NCBI GenBank assembly: GCA_947455805.1
Contig: CANGSN010000006.1
Location: 1 to 20,439, forward strand
DNA: 20,439 bases
From: Planctomycetota bacterium
GTDB taxonomy: Bacteria > Planctomycetota > UBA1135 > UBA2386
Reading direction: 5' to 3'
The position numbers were made by a program, and so were the translations under genes. Under the pieces are notes generated by a model. That model made no database searches. It was given only the letters and a program-made list of their open reading frames with translations, and was not told where the DNA came from. Positions 6,506-13,611 of this stretch are shown here, one piece after another; position 1 is the stretch's first letter, and every line of letters starts with the position of its first letter.

Positions 6506-8182
6506 ATGGAGGAGAAGAAGGCGGACCTGATCGGAGCGCTGGCCGTCAGCATGGACGAAGACCGCCGCTTCCTCGAGGTCGCGCTCAAGGACTGCCCGAG
6601 CGGCGAAGCCGCGCAGATCGAGAAGCTGGTCGCGCGCGGCATGCTGACGCTGGATCGTGGCTACCGCATCTGGGCGGAGATGTTGGGGCTGCCCTACCAC
6701 GGCCTCGAGGAGAGCACCCTCGACCCCAAGCTCCGCCACCGACTGCCGATCGACCTCGCCCTGCGCCACAACGCCGTCGTCGTCAGCGAGGTCAACGGCA
6801 TCCTCTCGGTCGCCCTGAAGAACCCGTTCGACCTGCTCGCCGTCGACGAGATCCAGGAATTCACCGGCATGTCGGTGCAGGTCGTGCTCTCGACCCCGGC
6901 GGCGATCGCCACCGCGCTGGTCCGCATGCAGAAGGGCGCGTCGGGCATCGAAGGCCTGATCCAGCGCCTGCTGAAGTCGGAGATCGACAGCCAGTCGGTC
7001 GACGCCGAGAAGCTGCGTCGCCTCGTCGGCGACGACGCCGTGATCAAGCTCGTCGACCACCTGATCGACGAGGCCATGCGTGCACGCGCCAGCGACATCC
7101 ACGTCGAACCACAGCGCGACGGCCTGCGCGTCCGCATCCGCATCGACGGCGACCTCGACACGCTCTACACGCTGCCCCCGGGCCTGCAACGCGCCGTGGT
7201 CGCCCGCATCAAGGTGGCGAGTGGCATGGACATCGGTGAGAGCCGCAAGCCGCAGGACGGACGCATCGCAGTCTCCGAGAAGGTCGAACTTCGTGTCTCG
7301 GTGCTGCCGAGCGTGCTCGGGGAGAAGGCCGTGATGCGTGTGCTGGATCGATCCGGCGTCACGCTCGACCCGGCCAAGCTCGGGATGAGCAGCCACAACC
7401 TCGAGCTGTTCCGGCGCGGCTTCACATCCCCGAACGGCATCGTGCTGTTGACCGGGCCGACCGGCTCGGGCAAGACGACGACTCTCTACACCGCGATGTC
7501 GGAACTGAACAGGCCCGACACCAACCTGATCAGCGTCGAGGACCCGGTCGAATACGAGCTGCAGGGCACGACACAGGTGCAGGTCGACGTCAAGGCGGAA
7601 CGCACCTTCGCCAGCGCGCTGCGAGCGATCCTGCGCCAGGACCCCGACGTGGTCATGGTCGGCGAGATCCGCGACGCGGAGACCGCCGGCATCGCGGTGC
7701 AGGCGGCGCTCACCGGCCACCTGGTGCTGAGCACGGTACACACCAACGACGCGCTGTCGACGGTGCATCGACTGGTCGACATGGGCCTGGCCCCCTACCT
7801 GCTCGGCCCGGCCCTGCGCTGCGTCGTCGGCCAGCGCCTGGTCGCACGCATCTGCGGGGAGTGCGCGGAGCCCTACGTACCGAATGCTGCGGTTCTGGCG
7901 GAATTCGGTCTGCCCGAAGGCCAGAAGGAACCCGGGCTGCGGCGCGGCCGTGGCTGCCAGGCATGTCGCGGACGCGGCAAGCGCGGTCGCATCGCCGTGC
8001 ACGAAGTGCTCAACGTCACCAGCGAGCTGGCGGCGGCGATCTCACGTCGATCCTCGGACGACGAGCTGCAGCGGCTCGCGGCGGCCGGTGGGTATCGTCG
8101 CATGCTGCAGGACGGCCTCGAGAAGGCACGCCGCGGCTTCGTGCAGCTCGAGGACGTGCTCGCGGTCGCGCGCGCCGATTGA
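6506..8182 (+). CDS. gspE: Type II secretion ATPase GspE
   Basis: A 558-residue hexameric motor ATPase that sits on the cytoplasmic face and drives pseudopilus assembly through GspF and the GspL-like protein. Motifs in order: an N-terminal GspE/PilB N-domain (about 35-140), the N2E region with SDIHVEP (196-202), Walker A GPTGSGKT (317-324), Asp box around EDPVE (345-349), Walker B LRQDPDVVMVGEIRD (376-390, Glu387), and His box TGHLVLSTVHTND (403-415). A four-cysteine zinc module (Cys450, Cys453, Cys484, Cys487) is the hallmark of the GspE/PilB rather than the PilT branch. The ATG at 6506 was chosen because homology begins just after it; the frame is open upstream but that part is antisense to gspG. 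It is transcribed away from the rest of the operon. Confidence 0.95.
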   Translation: MEEKKADLIGALAVSMDEDRRFLEVALKDCPSGEAAQIEKLVARGMLTLDRGYRIWAEMLGLPYHGLEESTLDPKLRHRLPIDLALRHNAVVVSEVNGILSVALKNPFDLLAVDEIQEFTGMSVQVVLSTPAAIATALVRMQKGASGIEGLIQRLLKSEIDSQSVDAEKLRRLVGDDAVIKLVDHLIDEAMRARASDIHVEPQRDGLRVRIRIDGDLDTLYTLPPGLQRAVVARIKVASGMDIGESRKPQDGRIAVSEKVELRVSVLPSVLGEKAVMRVLDRSGVTLDPAKLGMSSHNLELFRRGFTSPNGIVLLTGPTGSGKTTTLYTAMSELNRPDTNLISVEDPVEYELQGTTQVQVDVKAERTFASALRAILRQDPDVVMVGEIRDAETAGIAVQAALTGHLVLSTVHTNDALSTVHRLVDMGLAPYLLGPALRCVVGQRLVARICGECAEPYVPNAAVLAEFGLPEGQKEPGLRRGRGCQACRGRGKRGRIAVHEVLNVTSELAAAISRRSSDDELQRLAAAGGYRRMLQDGLEKARRGFVQLEDVLAVARAD

Positions 8183-8265
8183 TCGCGCGGCGGCCGGCGG
8201 CGGCGGATTCGCAGCGTTCGCTTGCCTCGGTCCCGCCGAGCGCACAGCATGGCGACGGAGACGCC

Positions 8266-8664
8266 ATGCTGCGCCACGCACGCTCGCAGCCCATTCGCAT
8301 CCGAGTCCTCGGCCTCGCTGCCGCCTTCGTGGCCGGACCGATCGCTGCCCAGGATCTGCAGGCGATCCGCGACCAGCTGCGGCAGGACCTCGCGTCTACG
8401 ATTTTCGCGCAGAGCCTGCTCGGTCTCGTGATGCTGTCGGACGAGCTCGAGCTCGGCAGCGCCACCTACGAGATCGACGACGGAGCCGGCTTCGTCGAAG
8501 GCGACCTGTTCGGCGTCGACGCCTACGTGCAGTTCGGCGCCAGCCTGCTGATCCACACCTGCGACAAGGGCATCCCGGGCACCGGCGGCTTCGCGTTCGG
8601 CGGCGACGTCATGATCGGCGACGACTTCGAGGGCTGGGCGGTCGGCTTCCGCCTGCTGTTCTGA
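8266..8664 (+). CDS. Small predicted secreted protein of unknown function
   Basis: A 132-residue product with an N-terminal basic region, a hydrophobic core (VLGLAAAFVAGPIAAQ) and a likely signal peptidase site near Ala28. The mature part has a short helix (LQAIRDQLRQDL), then glycine- and aspartate-rich alternating segments, and ends in GFRLLF; a terminal Phe after alternating hydrophobic residues recalls outer-membrane beta-barrel ends, though the protein is too short for a complete barrel of common type. A GGAG at 8257-8260, five bases before the ATG, supports the start. It lies 83 bases behind gspE and may be cotranscribed with it. I do not recognise the family. Confidence 0.55.
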   Translation: MLRHARSQPIRIRVLGLAAAFVAGPIAAQDLQAIRDQLRQDLASTIFAQSLLGLVMLSDELELGSATYEIDDGAGFVEGDLFGVDAYVQFGASLLIHTCDKGIPGTGGFAFGGDVMIGDDFEGWAVGFRLLF

Positions 8665-8672
8665 CGGCCCGC

Positions 8673-8693
8673 GCGCCGACCCGCGGCCGGCGC
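8673..8693. terminator. Candidate hairpin between convergent genes
   Basis: GCGCCG at 8673-8678 is complementary to CGGCGC at 8688-8693, a six-base-pair stem with a nine-base loop, in the 51-base gap between the convergent ends of the small secreted protein gene and leuS. There is no T-run on either side, so it is at best a weak bidirectional terminator. Short GC-rich stems are also expected by chance in such DNA. Confidence 0.25.
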
Positions 8694-8715
8694 ATCGCGG
8701 ATGCCAGACGACTCG

Positions 8716-11346
8716 TCAGCGCACGACGAAGTTGACCAGCTTGCCCGGCACGACGATCTCCTTGACGACCGTCTTGCCCTCGAGGTGGGCCGCCACCGCC
8801 GCCCGCGCCGCCGCGATGGCGACGTCGTTGGCACAACCGTTCGGCACCAGCGCCCGCCCGCGGACCTTGCCGAGCACCTGCACGGCGATCTCGACCTCGT
8901 CGTCGACGAGCAGCTTCGGATCGACCGCCGGCCACGGCGCGCGCGCCAGCAGGCCCTGGCCACCGAGGCGCTCCCACAGTTCTTCGGCCAGGTGCGGCGC
9001 GAACGGCTGCAGCACCTGCGCGAACCGCCGCAGCTGCCCGCGCGACAGCCGCTCCATCGCCTTCGTCGCCTCGTTGACGAAGATCATCATCGCCGCGATC
9101 GCGGTGTTGAACGCCATGCGCTCGATGTCGCCGTCGACCTTGTGGATCGTGCGGTGCAGCTGCTTCTCGATCTCGGCGTCACAGGCGCGATCCTGCCGCA
9201 GCCACTCGTGCACCGTGCCCTTCTCGGCGAACTCGGGCACGACGAGGCGCCAGGCGCGCTGCAGGAAGCGGTGCACGCCGGGCACGTCCTTCGGGTTCCA
9301 CGGCTTGCTGTCGGCGAGCGGGCCCATGTACATCTCGTACAGCCGCAGCGTGTCGGCGCCGTACTCGGCGACCACGTCGTCGGGATTGACGACGTTGCCG
9401 TAGCGCTTGCTCATCTTGGTGACGATCGGCTTCAGCTTCTCGCCGGTCGCCGCGTGCACGACGTCGTCCCCCTGCTCCTTCGTGTCCTTCTTCGGCACGA
9501 CGGCGCCGCGCGCGTCCTCGTAGGCGAACGCCTGGATCATCCCCTGGTTGTAGAGCTTGTGGAACGGCTCCTTCGCCCGCACGAGACCCTGGTCGTGCAG
9601 CACCTTGGTCCAGAAGCGCGAGTAGAGCAGGTGGCCGACCGCGTGCTCGGTGCCGCCGACGTAGAGGTCGACCGGCAGCCAGTAGTCGCTCGCCGCCTTG
9701 CTGCAGAATTCGCGTTCGTTGTGCGGGTCGCAGAAGCGCAGGAAGTACCAGCTCGAGCCCGCAGCGCCGGGCATGGTGTTGATCTCGCGCTGCGCCGGCC
9801 GGCCCTTCTTGTCCTTGGTGGCGACCCAGTCCACGGCGCGGATCAGCGGCGACTCCGGCACGCCCCCCGGCTTGAAGTCCTCCATGTACGGCAGCGTGAC
9901 CGGCAGCTGCTCGTCCGGCACCAGCTCGACGCCGTCCTGCGTGTGCAGCACCGGGAACGGCTCGCCCCAGTAGCGCTGCCGCGAGAACAGCCAGTCGCGC
10001 AGCTTGTAGGTCACCTTCGCCTGGCCGCGCCCCTCTGCCACCAGCCAGTCGATCACCTTGCGCTTCCCCGCGGCCATGCCGAGCCCGGCGATCGTCAGCG
10101 AGCCGTTCTGGTTCTGCGCCCCGAACGGCACGTCGTCGCTGCAGCACTCCTCGCCGGCGGCGATGCGCGCATCGCGCGGGCCGTCGCCGGTCTGCGGCGC
10201 GAAGATGCCGGGGATCGGCAGCGAGAACTTCCGGGCGAACGCGAAGTCGCGCTCGTCGCCGGCCGGCACGGCCATGATCGCACCGGTGCCGTAGGTGACG
10301 ATCACGTAGTCGGCGATCCACACCGGGATGCGGCCCTTCGGATCGTTCGCCGCGAACAGCGGGTTGTGCGCGTAGGCGCCGGTCCACACGCCGGTCTTGT
10401 CCTTCGCCAGGTCGGTGCGCTCGAGCTCGCTCTTGCTGGCGGCGGCCTTCTGGTAGTTCCGAACGGCGCTGCGCTGACCCGGCGTGGTGATCGACTCGAC
10501 CAACGGATGCTCGGGCGACAGCACCAGGAACGAAGCGCCGAACAGCGTGTCCGGCCGCGTCGTGAACACACGGATGCGCTCCGGGGGGAACAACGACGGG
10601 CGCTGATCCATGACCTCGAATTCGATCTCGGCGCCTTCGCTCTTGCCGATCCACTCGCGCTGCATGGTCTTCAGCGACTCGCTCCAGTCGAGCGGCTCCA
10701 GCTCGCTCAGCAGGCGCTCGGCGTAGTCGGTGATCTTCAGCACCCACTGCCGCAGCGGCCGCCGTTCGCACGGATGGTCGCCGCGCTCGCTCTTGCCGTT
10801 GATGACCTCGTCGTTGGCCAGCACGGTGCCGAGCGCCTCACACCACCACACCGGCGCGTTGCTCTCGTAGGCGAGGCCGCGCTGGTGCAGCTGCTTCCAG
10901 ATCCACTGCGTCCAGCGGAAGTACTTCGGATCCGCGGTGCTGATCTCGCGCTCCCAGTCGTACGAGAAGCCCAGCCGCTGCAGCTGCCGCTTGAACGTCG
11001 CGACGTTCGCCGCCGTCGTCTCCGCCGGGTGCGTGTTGGTCTGGATCGCATACTGCTCGGCCGGCAGGCCGAACGCGTCCCAGCCCATCGGGTGCAGCAC
11101 GTTGCAGCCCTTCGCCCGCTTCCAGCGCGAGACGATGTCGGTCGCCGTGTAGCCCTCCGGGTGGCCGACGTGCAGGCCGGCCGCCGACGGATACGGGAAC
11201 ATGTCGAGCGCGTAGAACTTCGGCTGCTTCGGATCGAAGCCGGGATCGCCCGGGTTCACGGCCCGGAACACGCGGTGCTCCTGCCAGAACTGCTGCCACT
11301 TCGGTTCGATCGTCGCGGGGTCGTACGTCTGCTTCGGCTCGGCCAT
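8716..11346 (-). CDS. leuS: Leucyl-tRNA synthetase
   Basis: An 876-residue class I aminoacyl-tRNA synthetase that charges tRNA-Leu in the cytoplasm. The HIGH motif is HVGH (59-62) in the typical setting FPYPSAAGLHVGHPEGYTAT. The region WCEALGTVLANDEV (168-181) and the LRQWVLKITDYAERLL segment are characteristic of bacterial LeuRS. The CP1 editing domain carries TTRPDTLFG (262-270) and GAIMAVPAGDERDF (355-368). The second active-site signature is KMSKR (644-648), with Arg in place of the usual last Ser. The anticodon-binding helical domain and the C-terminal domain (ending FVVR) are present, so the gene looks complete. The ATG at 11346 gives the standard start MAEPKQTYDPATIEPKWQ. It lies downstream of a Thg1-like gene on the same strand with a 95-base gap. 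Confidence 0.97.
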   Translation of the reverse strand: MAEPKQTYDPATIEPKWQQFWQEHRVFRAVNPGDPGFDPKQPKFYALDMFPYPSAAGLHVGHPEGYTATDIVSRWKRAKGCNVLHPMGWDAFGLPAEQYAIQTNTHPAETTAANVATFKRQLQRLGFSYDWEREISTADPKYFRWTQWIWKQLHQRGLAYESNAPVWWCEALGTVLANDEVINGKSERGDHPCERRPLRQWVLKITDYAERLLSELEPLDWSESLKTMQREWIGKSEGAEIEFEVMDQRPSLFPPERIRVFTTRPDTLFGASFLVLSPEHPLVESITTPGQRSAVRNYQKAAASKSELERTDLAKDKTGVWTGAYAHNPLFAANDPKGRIPVWIADYVIVTYGTGAIMAVPAGDERDFAFARKFSLPIPGIFAPQTGDGPRDARIAAGEECCSDDVPFGAQNQNGSLTIAGLGMAAGKRKVIDWLVAEGRGQAKVTYKLRDWLFSRQRYWGEPFPVLHTQDGVELVPDEQLPVTLPYMEDFKPGGVPESPLIRAVDWVATKDKKGRPAQREINTMPGAAGSSWYFLRFCDPHNEREFCSKAASDYWLPVDLYVGGTEHAVGHLLYSRFWTKVLHDQGLVRAKEPFHKLYNQGMIQAFAYEDARGAVVPKKDTKEQGDDVVHAATGEKLKPIVTKMSKRYGNVVNPDDVVAEYGADTLRLYEMYMGPLADSKPWNPKDVPGVHRFLQRAWRLVVPEFAEKGTVHEWLRQDRACDAEIEKQLHRTIHKVDGDIERMAFNTAIAAMMIFVNEATKAMERLSRGQLRRFAQVLQPFAPHLAEELWERLGGQGLLARAPWPAVDPKLLVDDEVEIAVQVLGKVRGRALVPNGCANDVAIAAARAAVAAHLEGKTVVKEIVVPGKLVNFVVR

Positions 11347-11386
11347 GTTCGTCTCGGAAGGGCGAGCAGTATGCCGATCGTGCGCA

Positions 11387-11421
11387 GGCGGCGGAACCGC
11401 GGGCACGCACCTTCCGCCGCC
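11387..11421 (-). terminator. Strong GC-rich hairpin between the Thg1-like gene and leuS
   Basis: GGCGGCGGAA at 11387-11396 pairs perfectly with TTCCGCCGCC at 11412-11421: a ten-base-pair stem with a 15-base loop. It begins 21 bases past the Thg1-like stop and ends 41 bases before the leuS start, all on the minus strand. No U-run follows, so it is not a textbook intrinsic terminator; it could end or attenuate transcription, mark an RNA-processing site, or act in the leuS leader. Confidence 0.42.
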
Positions 11422-11441
11422 GGGTTGCAGGGTGCGGAGGT

Positions 11442-12200
11442 TCAGCCGCCGAGGCGTTCGGCGACGTAGCCGGCGTAGGCATCGCCGAACGGCAGCTCGG
11501 CGTCGACCACCAGCCGTCGCCGCGTCGTCTTCACCACCGTGTCCGTGCGTGGATCGCGGCCTTCGACCTCGACGTGGCGCCACGCCACGACCACCCCGCG
11601 CTTCTGCCATGCCGGCACGCGGTCGAAGTTGACGCCGCGCTGGAACAGGAACTCGTTCTTCTGCGCCACGCTCATGCCCGCCAGCCGGTCGTTCGCCCCC
11701 TCGGGGGTCACTCCTTCGCGACGCAGCAGCCAGTAGCAGTGGGCGTTGAGCGCATTGCGCCCGGCGTCCTCCTGACGCCACCGGAAGTAGTCGACCACCA
11801 GCGCCGGGGTCGGCAGCTGGCTGATGCGGCAGTCGAAGGCCACCGGCCGTTGGAAGCGCAGGCTGGCGGCGGCACTCGCCTCCCCGGCCAGCACCGAGAT
11901 CAGCTTGCGCTCCTTGCGATGGAACGCCTGCGTCGCCGGATGCAGCAGCAGGGAGATCTCGTCGGACTGCGAGTAGCCGAACACGCACTCGATGCCGCAC
12001 TGCATCAGGTGCTCGACGGTGGCGATCATCGTGTCGCGAAAGGTGACGTCGAACGGCACCTCGAGCGGCAGCACGTCCTTGGTCAGGCGGGTGAAGCCAC
12101 GACCGTCGAGGCGCGCCACCAGGAACAACCCGGGCAACGCGCAGTGGTCGTGCGCGGTCTCGTAGACCCGCATGCGTGCATCGAGTTCATCGAACTTCAT
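11442..12200 (-). CDS. Thg1-like protein (tRNA-His guanylyltransferase family, 3'-5' nucleotide polymerase)
   Basis: A 252-residue member of the Thg1 family. Eukaryotic Thg1 adds G-1 to tRNA-His; bacterial Thg1-like proteins (TLPs) repair 5'-truncated tRNAs by templated 3'-5' synthesis. Visible signatures: RLDGRGFTRLTK (about 30-41) with the first metal-binding Asp, and GYSQSDEISLLL (about 76-87) with the second Asp and neighbouring Glu, at the spacing found in Thg1. The later motif reads RNALNAHCYWLL rather than the HINNLYN of eukaryotic Thg1, which favours the TLP branch. The ATG at 12200 was chosen; a GTG directly before it is an alternative. The start overlaps the end of the kinase gene by 14 bases, so the two are surely one operon. 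Whether the substrate is tRNA-His or damaged tRNAs in general is not shown by the sequence. Confidence 0.88.
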   Translation of the reverse strand: MKFDELDARMRVYETAHDHCALPGLFLVARLDGRGFTRLTKDVLPLEVPFDVTFRDTMIATVEHLMQCGIECVFGYSQSDEISLLLHPATQAFHRKERKLISVLAGEASAAASLRFQRPVAFDCRISQLPTPALVVDYFRWRQEDAGRNALNAHCYWLLRREGVTPEGANDRLAGMSVAQKNEFLFQRGVNFDRVPAWQKRGVVVAWRHVEVEGRDPRTDTVVKTTRRRLVVDAELPFGDAYAGYVAERLGG

Positions 12201-12636
12201 CACGCCAATCCTCGACGACGAAGCCGCCGTCTGCCATGCGCACGTAGTGCAGCGCGTCGAATCCTTCGCCCATCGCCGGCAGCTCGAGCCGCCGCACCAT
12301 GTCGCGCAGGGCGACGTCGGGCACCCGCGCAGCCCCGCTGCGGCCGGCGTTGCGCGGCAGGCACTCGTCGAGCTTCGACGCCAGGTAGTAGCCGACGGTG
12401 CGGAAGCCGGCCGCCCGCGCCGGCACCAGGAAGCGCGACCGCTCGGCGACCGCGACGTTCGTGTTGTCGACCACGAACGGCTGCTGCAGGCGCAAGCACG
12501 TGGCCAGCAGCTCCGCTTCCCGATGGCGGGTGCGCAGCATGTCGAGGTTCAGGCGCAGGTGCGTCGCGGCGAAGTGCTGCGCGTAGAACGACGACTTGCC
12601 GCTCGCCGGGATGCCGATCAGGAGGACACACTCCAT
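12187..12636 (-). CDS. Small P-loop kinase resembling the T4 polynucleotide 5'-kinase domain (AAA_33 type)
   Basis: A 149-residue protein: an isolated kinase domain. It starts with MECVLLIGIPASGKSSF, a P-loop with Lys14-Ser15. NLDMLR gives Asp32 and Arg35 in the D-x2-R spacing of the T4 Pnk kinase site. VVDNTN gives Asp57, and LPRNAGRSG (Arg95, Arg99) looks like the lid arginines of the same family (KRNSKR in T4). The closing VPDVALRDM segment also fits. The T4 phosphatase domain is absent. Such enzymes phosphorylate 5'-OH RNA or DNA ends; related AAA_33 proteins of unknown substrate exist, so polynucleotide kinase activity is an inference. The ATG at 12636 is the first possible start before the P-loop. 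The gene overlaps the Thg1-like gene, which suggests joint action on RNA ends. Confidence 0.75.
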   Translation of the reverse strand: MECVLLIGIPASGKSSFYAQHFAATHLRLNLDMLRTRHREAELLATCLRLQQPFVVDNTNVAVAERSRFLVPARAAGFRTVGYYLASKLDECLPRNAGRSGAARVPDVALRDMVRRLELPAMGEGFDALHYVRMADGGFVVEDWRDEVR

Positions 12637-12766
12637 GCGGACATGATGCCTCGGCGCTCCGGCCGTCGGCTCGGGTTTCGCGCGGCGGCCGGAGCGGCCT
12701 GGATCGACCGCGGGCCGCACCCGGCGCGATACCACTCGTCGACCACGCCGCCTACGCTGCCGCACC
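12637..12766. promoter_or_regulatory. Divergent intergenic region between kinase-Thg1 unit and DUF1572 unit
   Basis: These 130 bases separate two units read in opposite directions and should contain both promoters. No clear -35/-10 elements, operators or RNA structures were recognised by eye. Confidence 0.3.
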
Positions 12767-13057
12767 ATGCGCTTTCCGAACGACACGCAACTGCACCTGC
12801 GCATGGCGGCGCTGGTGATCGGCTCGCTGTTCCTCGAGCAGCTGGCGAAGAAGCACCTCGAGCACTGGACGTCGCCGGAGATCGGCATCGTCACGTTCGT
12901 GCTCGGGCTGGCGTGGGTGGCGCTGACCGCGTTCCACCACGCGCGCGCGTCGGAGGAACGGCTGCGCGTCGTCGAAGCGCGCCTGCAGAAGCTGCAGGCC
13001 GAGACCGACGCCCTGATCGACGAGCAGCGCGCACGCCGTTCGCTGCCGAGGCTGTGA
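12767..13057 (+). CDS. Small two-helix membrane protein with C-terminal coiled coil
   Basis: A 96-residue protein of no recognised family. Two hydrophobic segments (about 12-27, MAALVIGSLFLEQLA, and 39-57, IGIVTFVLGLAWVALTAF) are joined by a basic linker. They are followed by a charged helix (about 59-91) with heptad-like spacing of Leu and Val (RLRVVEARLQKLQAETDAL), probably a cytoplasmic coiled coil. The stop is two bases before the start of the DUF1572 gene, so it is the first gene of a three-gene operon. The coding call rests on clean membrane-protein composition and tight linkage. Confidence 0.7.
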   Translation: MRFPNDTQLHLRMAALVIGSLFLEQLAKKHLEHWTSPEIGIVTFVLGLAWVALTAFHHARASEERLRVVEARLQKLQAETDALIDEQRARRSLPRL

Positions 13058-13059
13058 CC

Positions 13060-13611
13060 ATGAGCGATCCCTTCCTCGCGTCGATCCGCACCGAGTACCG
13101 GCGCTACCGCCGCCTCGTCGAACTGGCGATCGAACAGGTCGCCGACGCCGACCTGCACCGCGTGCCGTTCGCCGACGGCAACTCGCTCGGCATGCTGCTG
13201 CGCCACCTCAGCGGCAACCTCGCGTCGCGCTTCACCGACTTCCTGACCAGCGACGGTGAGAAGCCGTGGCGCCAGCGCGACGAGGAGTTCGACGCGACGA
13301 CGACCGGCCGCGCCGAGCTGCTGGCGTCGTGGCACGCAGCGTGGAGCACGGTCGAGAAGGCGCTCGACGACGTCGAAGCCGCCGGCCCCGGGGCGACGGC
13401 GCGCACGGTGACGATCCGCCAGCAGCCGCTCTCGGTGCTCGACGCGCTGCTGCGCTCGGTCGCGCACGTCGCCTACCACACCGGGCAGATCGTGCTGCTC
13501 GCGCGCGAGTTCACCGGTGCTGGCTGGCGCACGCTGTCGATCCCGCGCGGCGGCTCGGCCGCCTACGCCGCCAACCCGACGAAGGAACGTTCGCCCGACG
13601 GTCGTTCGTGA
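13060..13611 (+). CDS. DUF1572 protein (DinB/YfiT-like four-helix metal-binding superfamily)
   Basis: A 183-residue protein with the DUF1572 signature LLRHLSGNLASRFTDFL followed by DGEKPWRQRDEEF (about 46-77). Three histidines, His49, His136 and His140 (LRHL and VAHVAYHTGQIV), stand where the DinB superfamily binds a divalent metal. Members of the superfamily include thiol-dependent transferases such as bacillithiol transferases, but DUF1572 itself has no agreed function. The family is common in Planctomycetota and Bacteroidota. The ATG at 13060 is set by homology; the frame stays open upstream, where it runs antisense to or out of frame with other genes. The stop shares a base with the hydrolase start (TGATG). 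Confidence 0.88.
   Translation: MSDPFLASIRTEYRRYRRLVELAIEQVADADLHRVPFADGNSLGMLLRHLSGNLASRFTDFLTSDGEKPWRQRDEEFDATTTGRAELLASWHAAWSTVEKALDDVEAAGPGATARTVTIRQQPLSVLDALLRSVAHVAYHTGQIVLLAREFTGAGWRTLSIPRGGSAAYAANPTKERSPDGRS

Noticed and set aside
8701..11469. A 922-codon open frame on the plus strand opposite leuS
   Set aside because: It lies fully antisense to a clear leucyl-tRNA synthetase; its product is rich in Arg, His and Val with no domain. Long antisense frames are usual in DNA of this G+C content.
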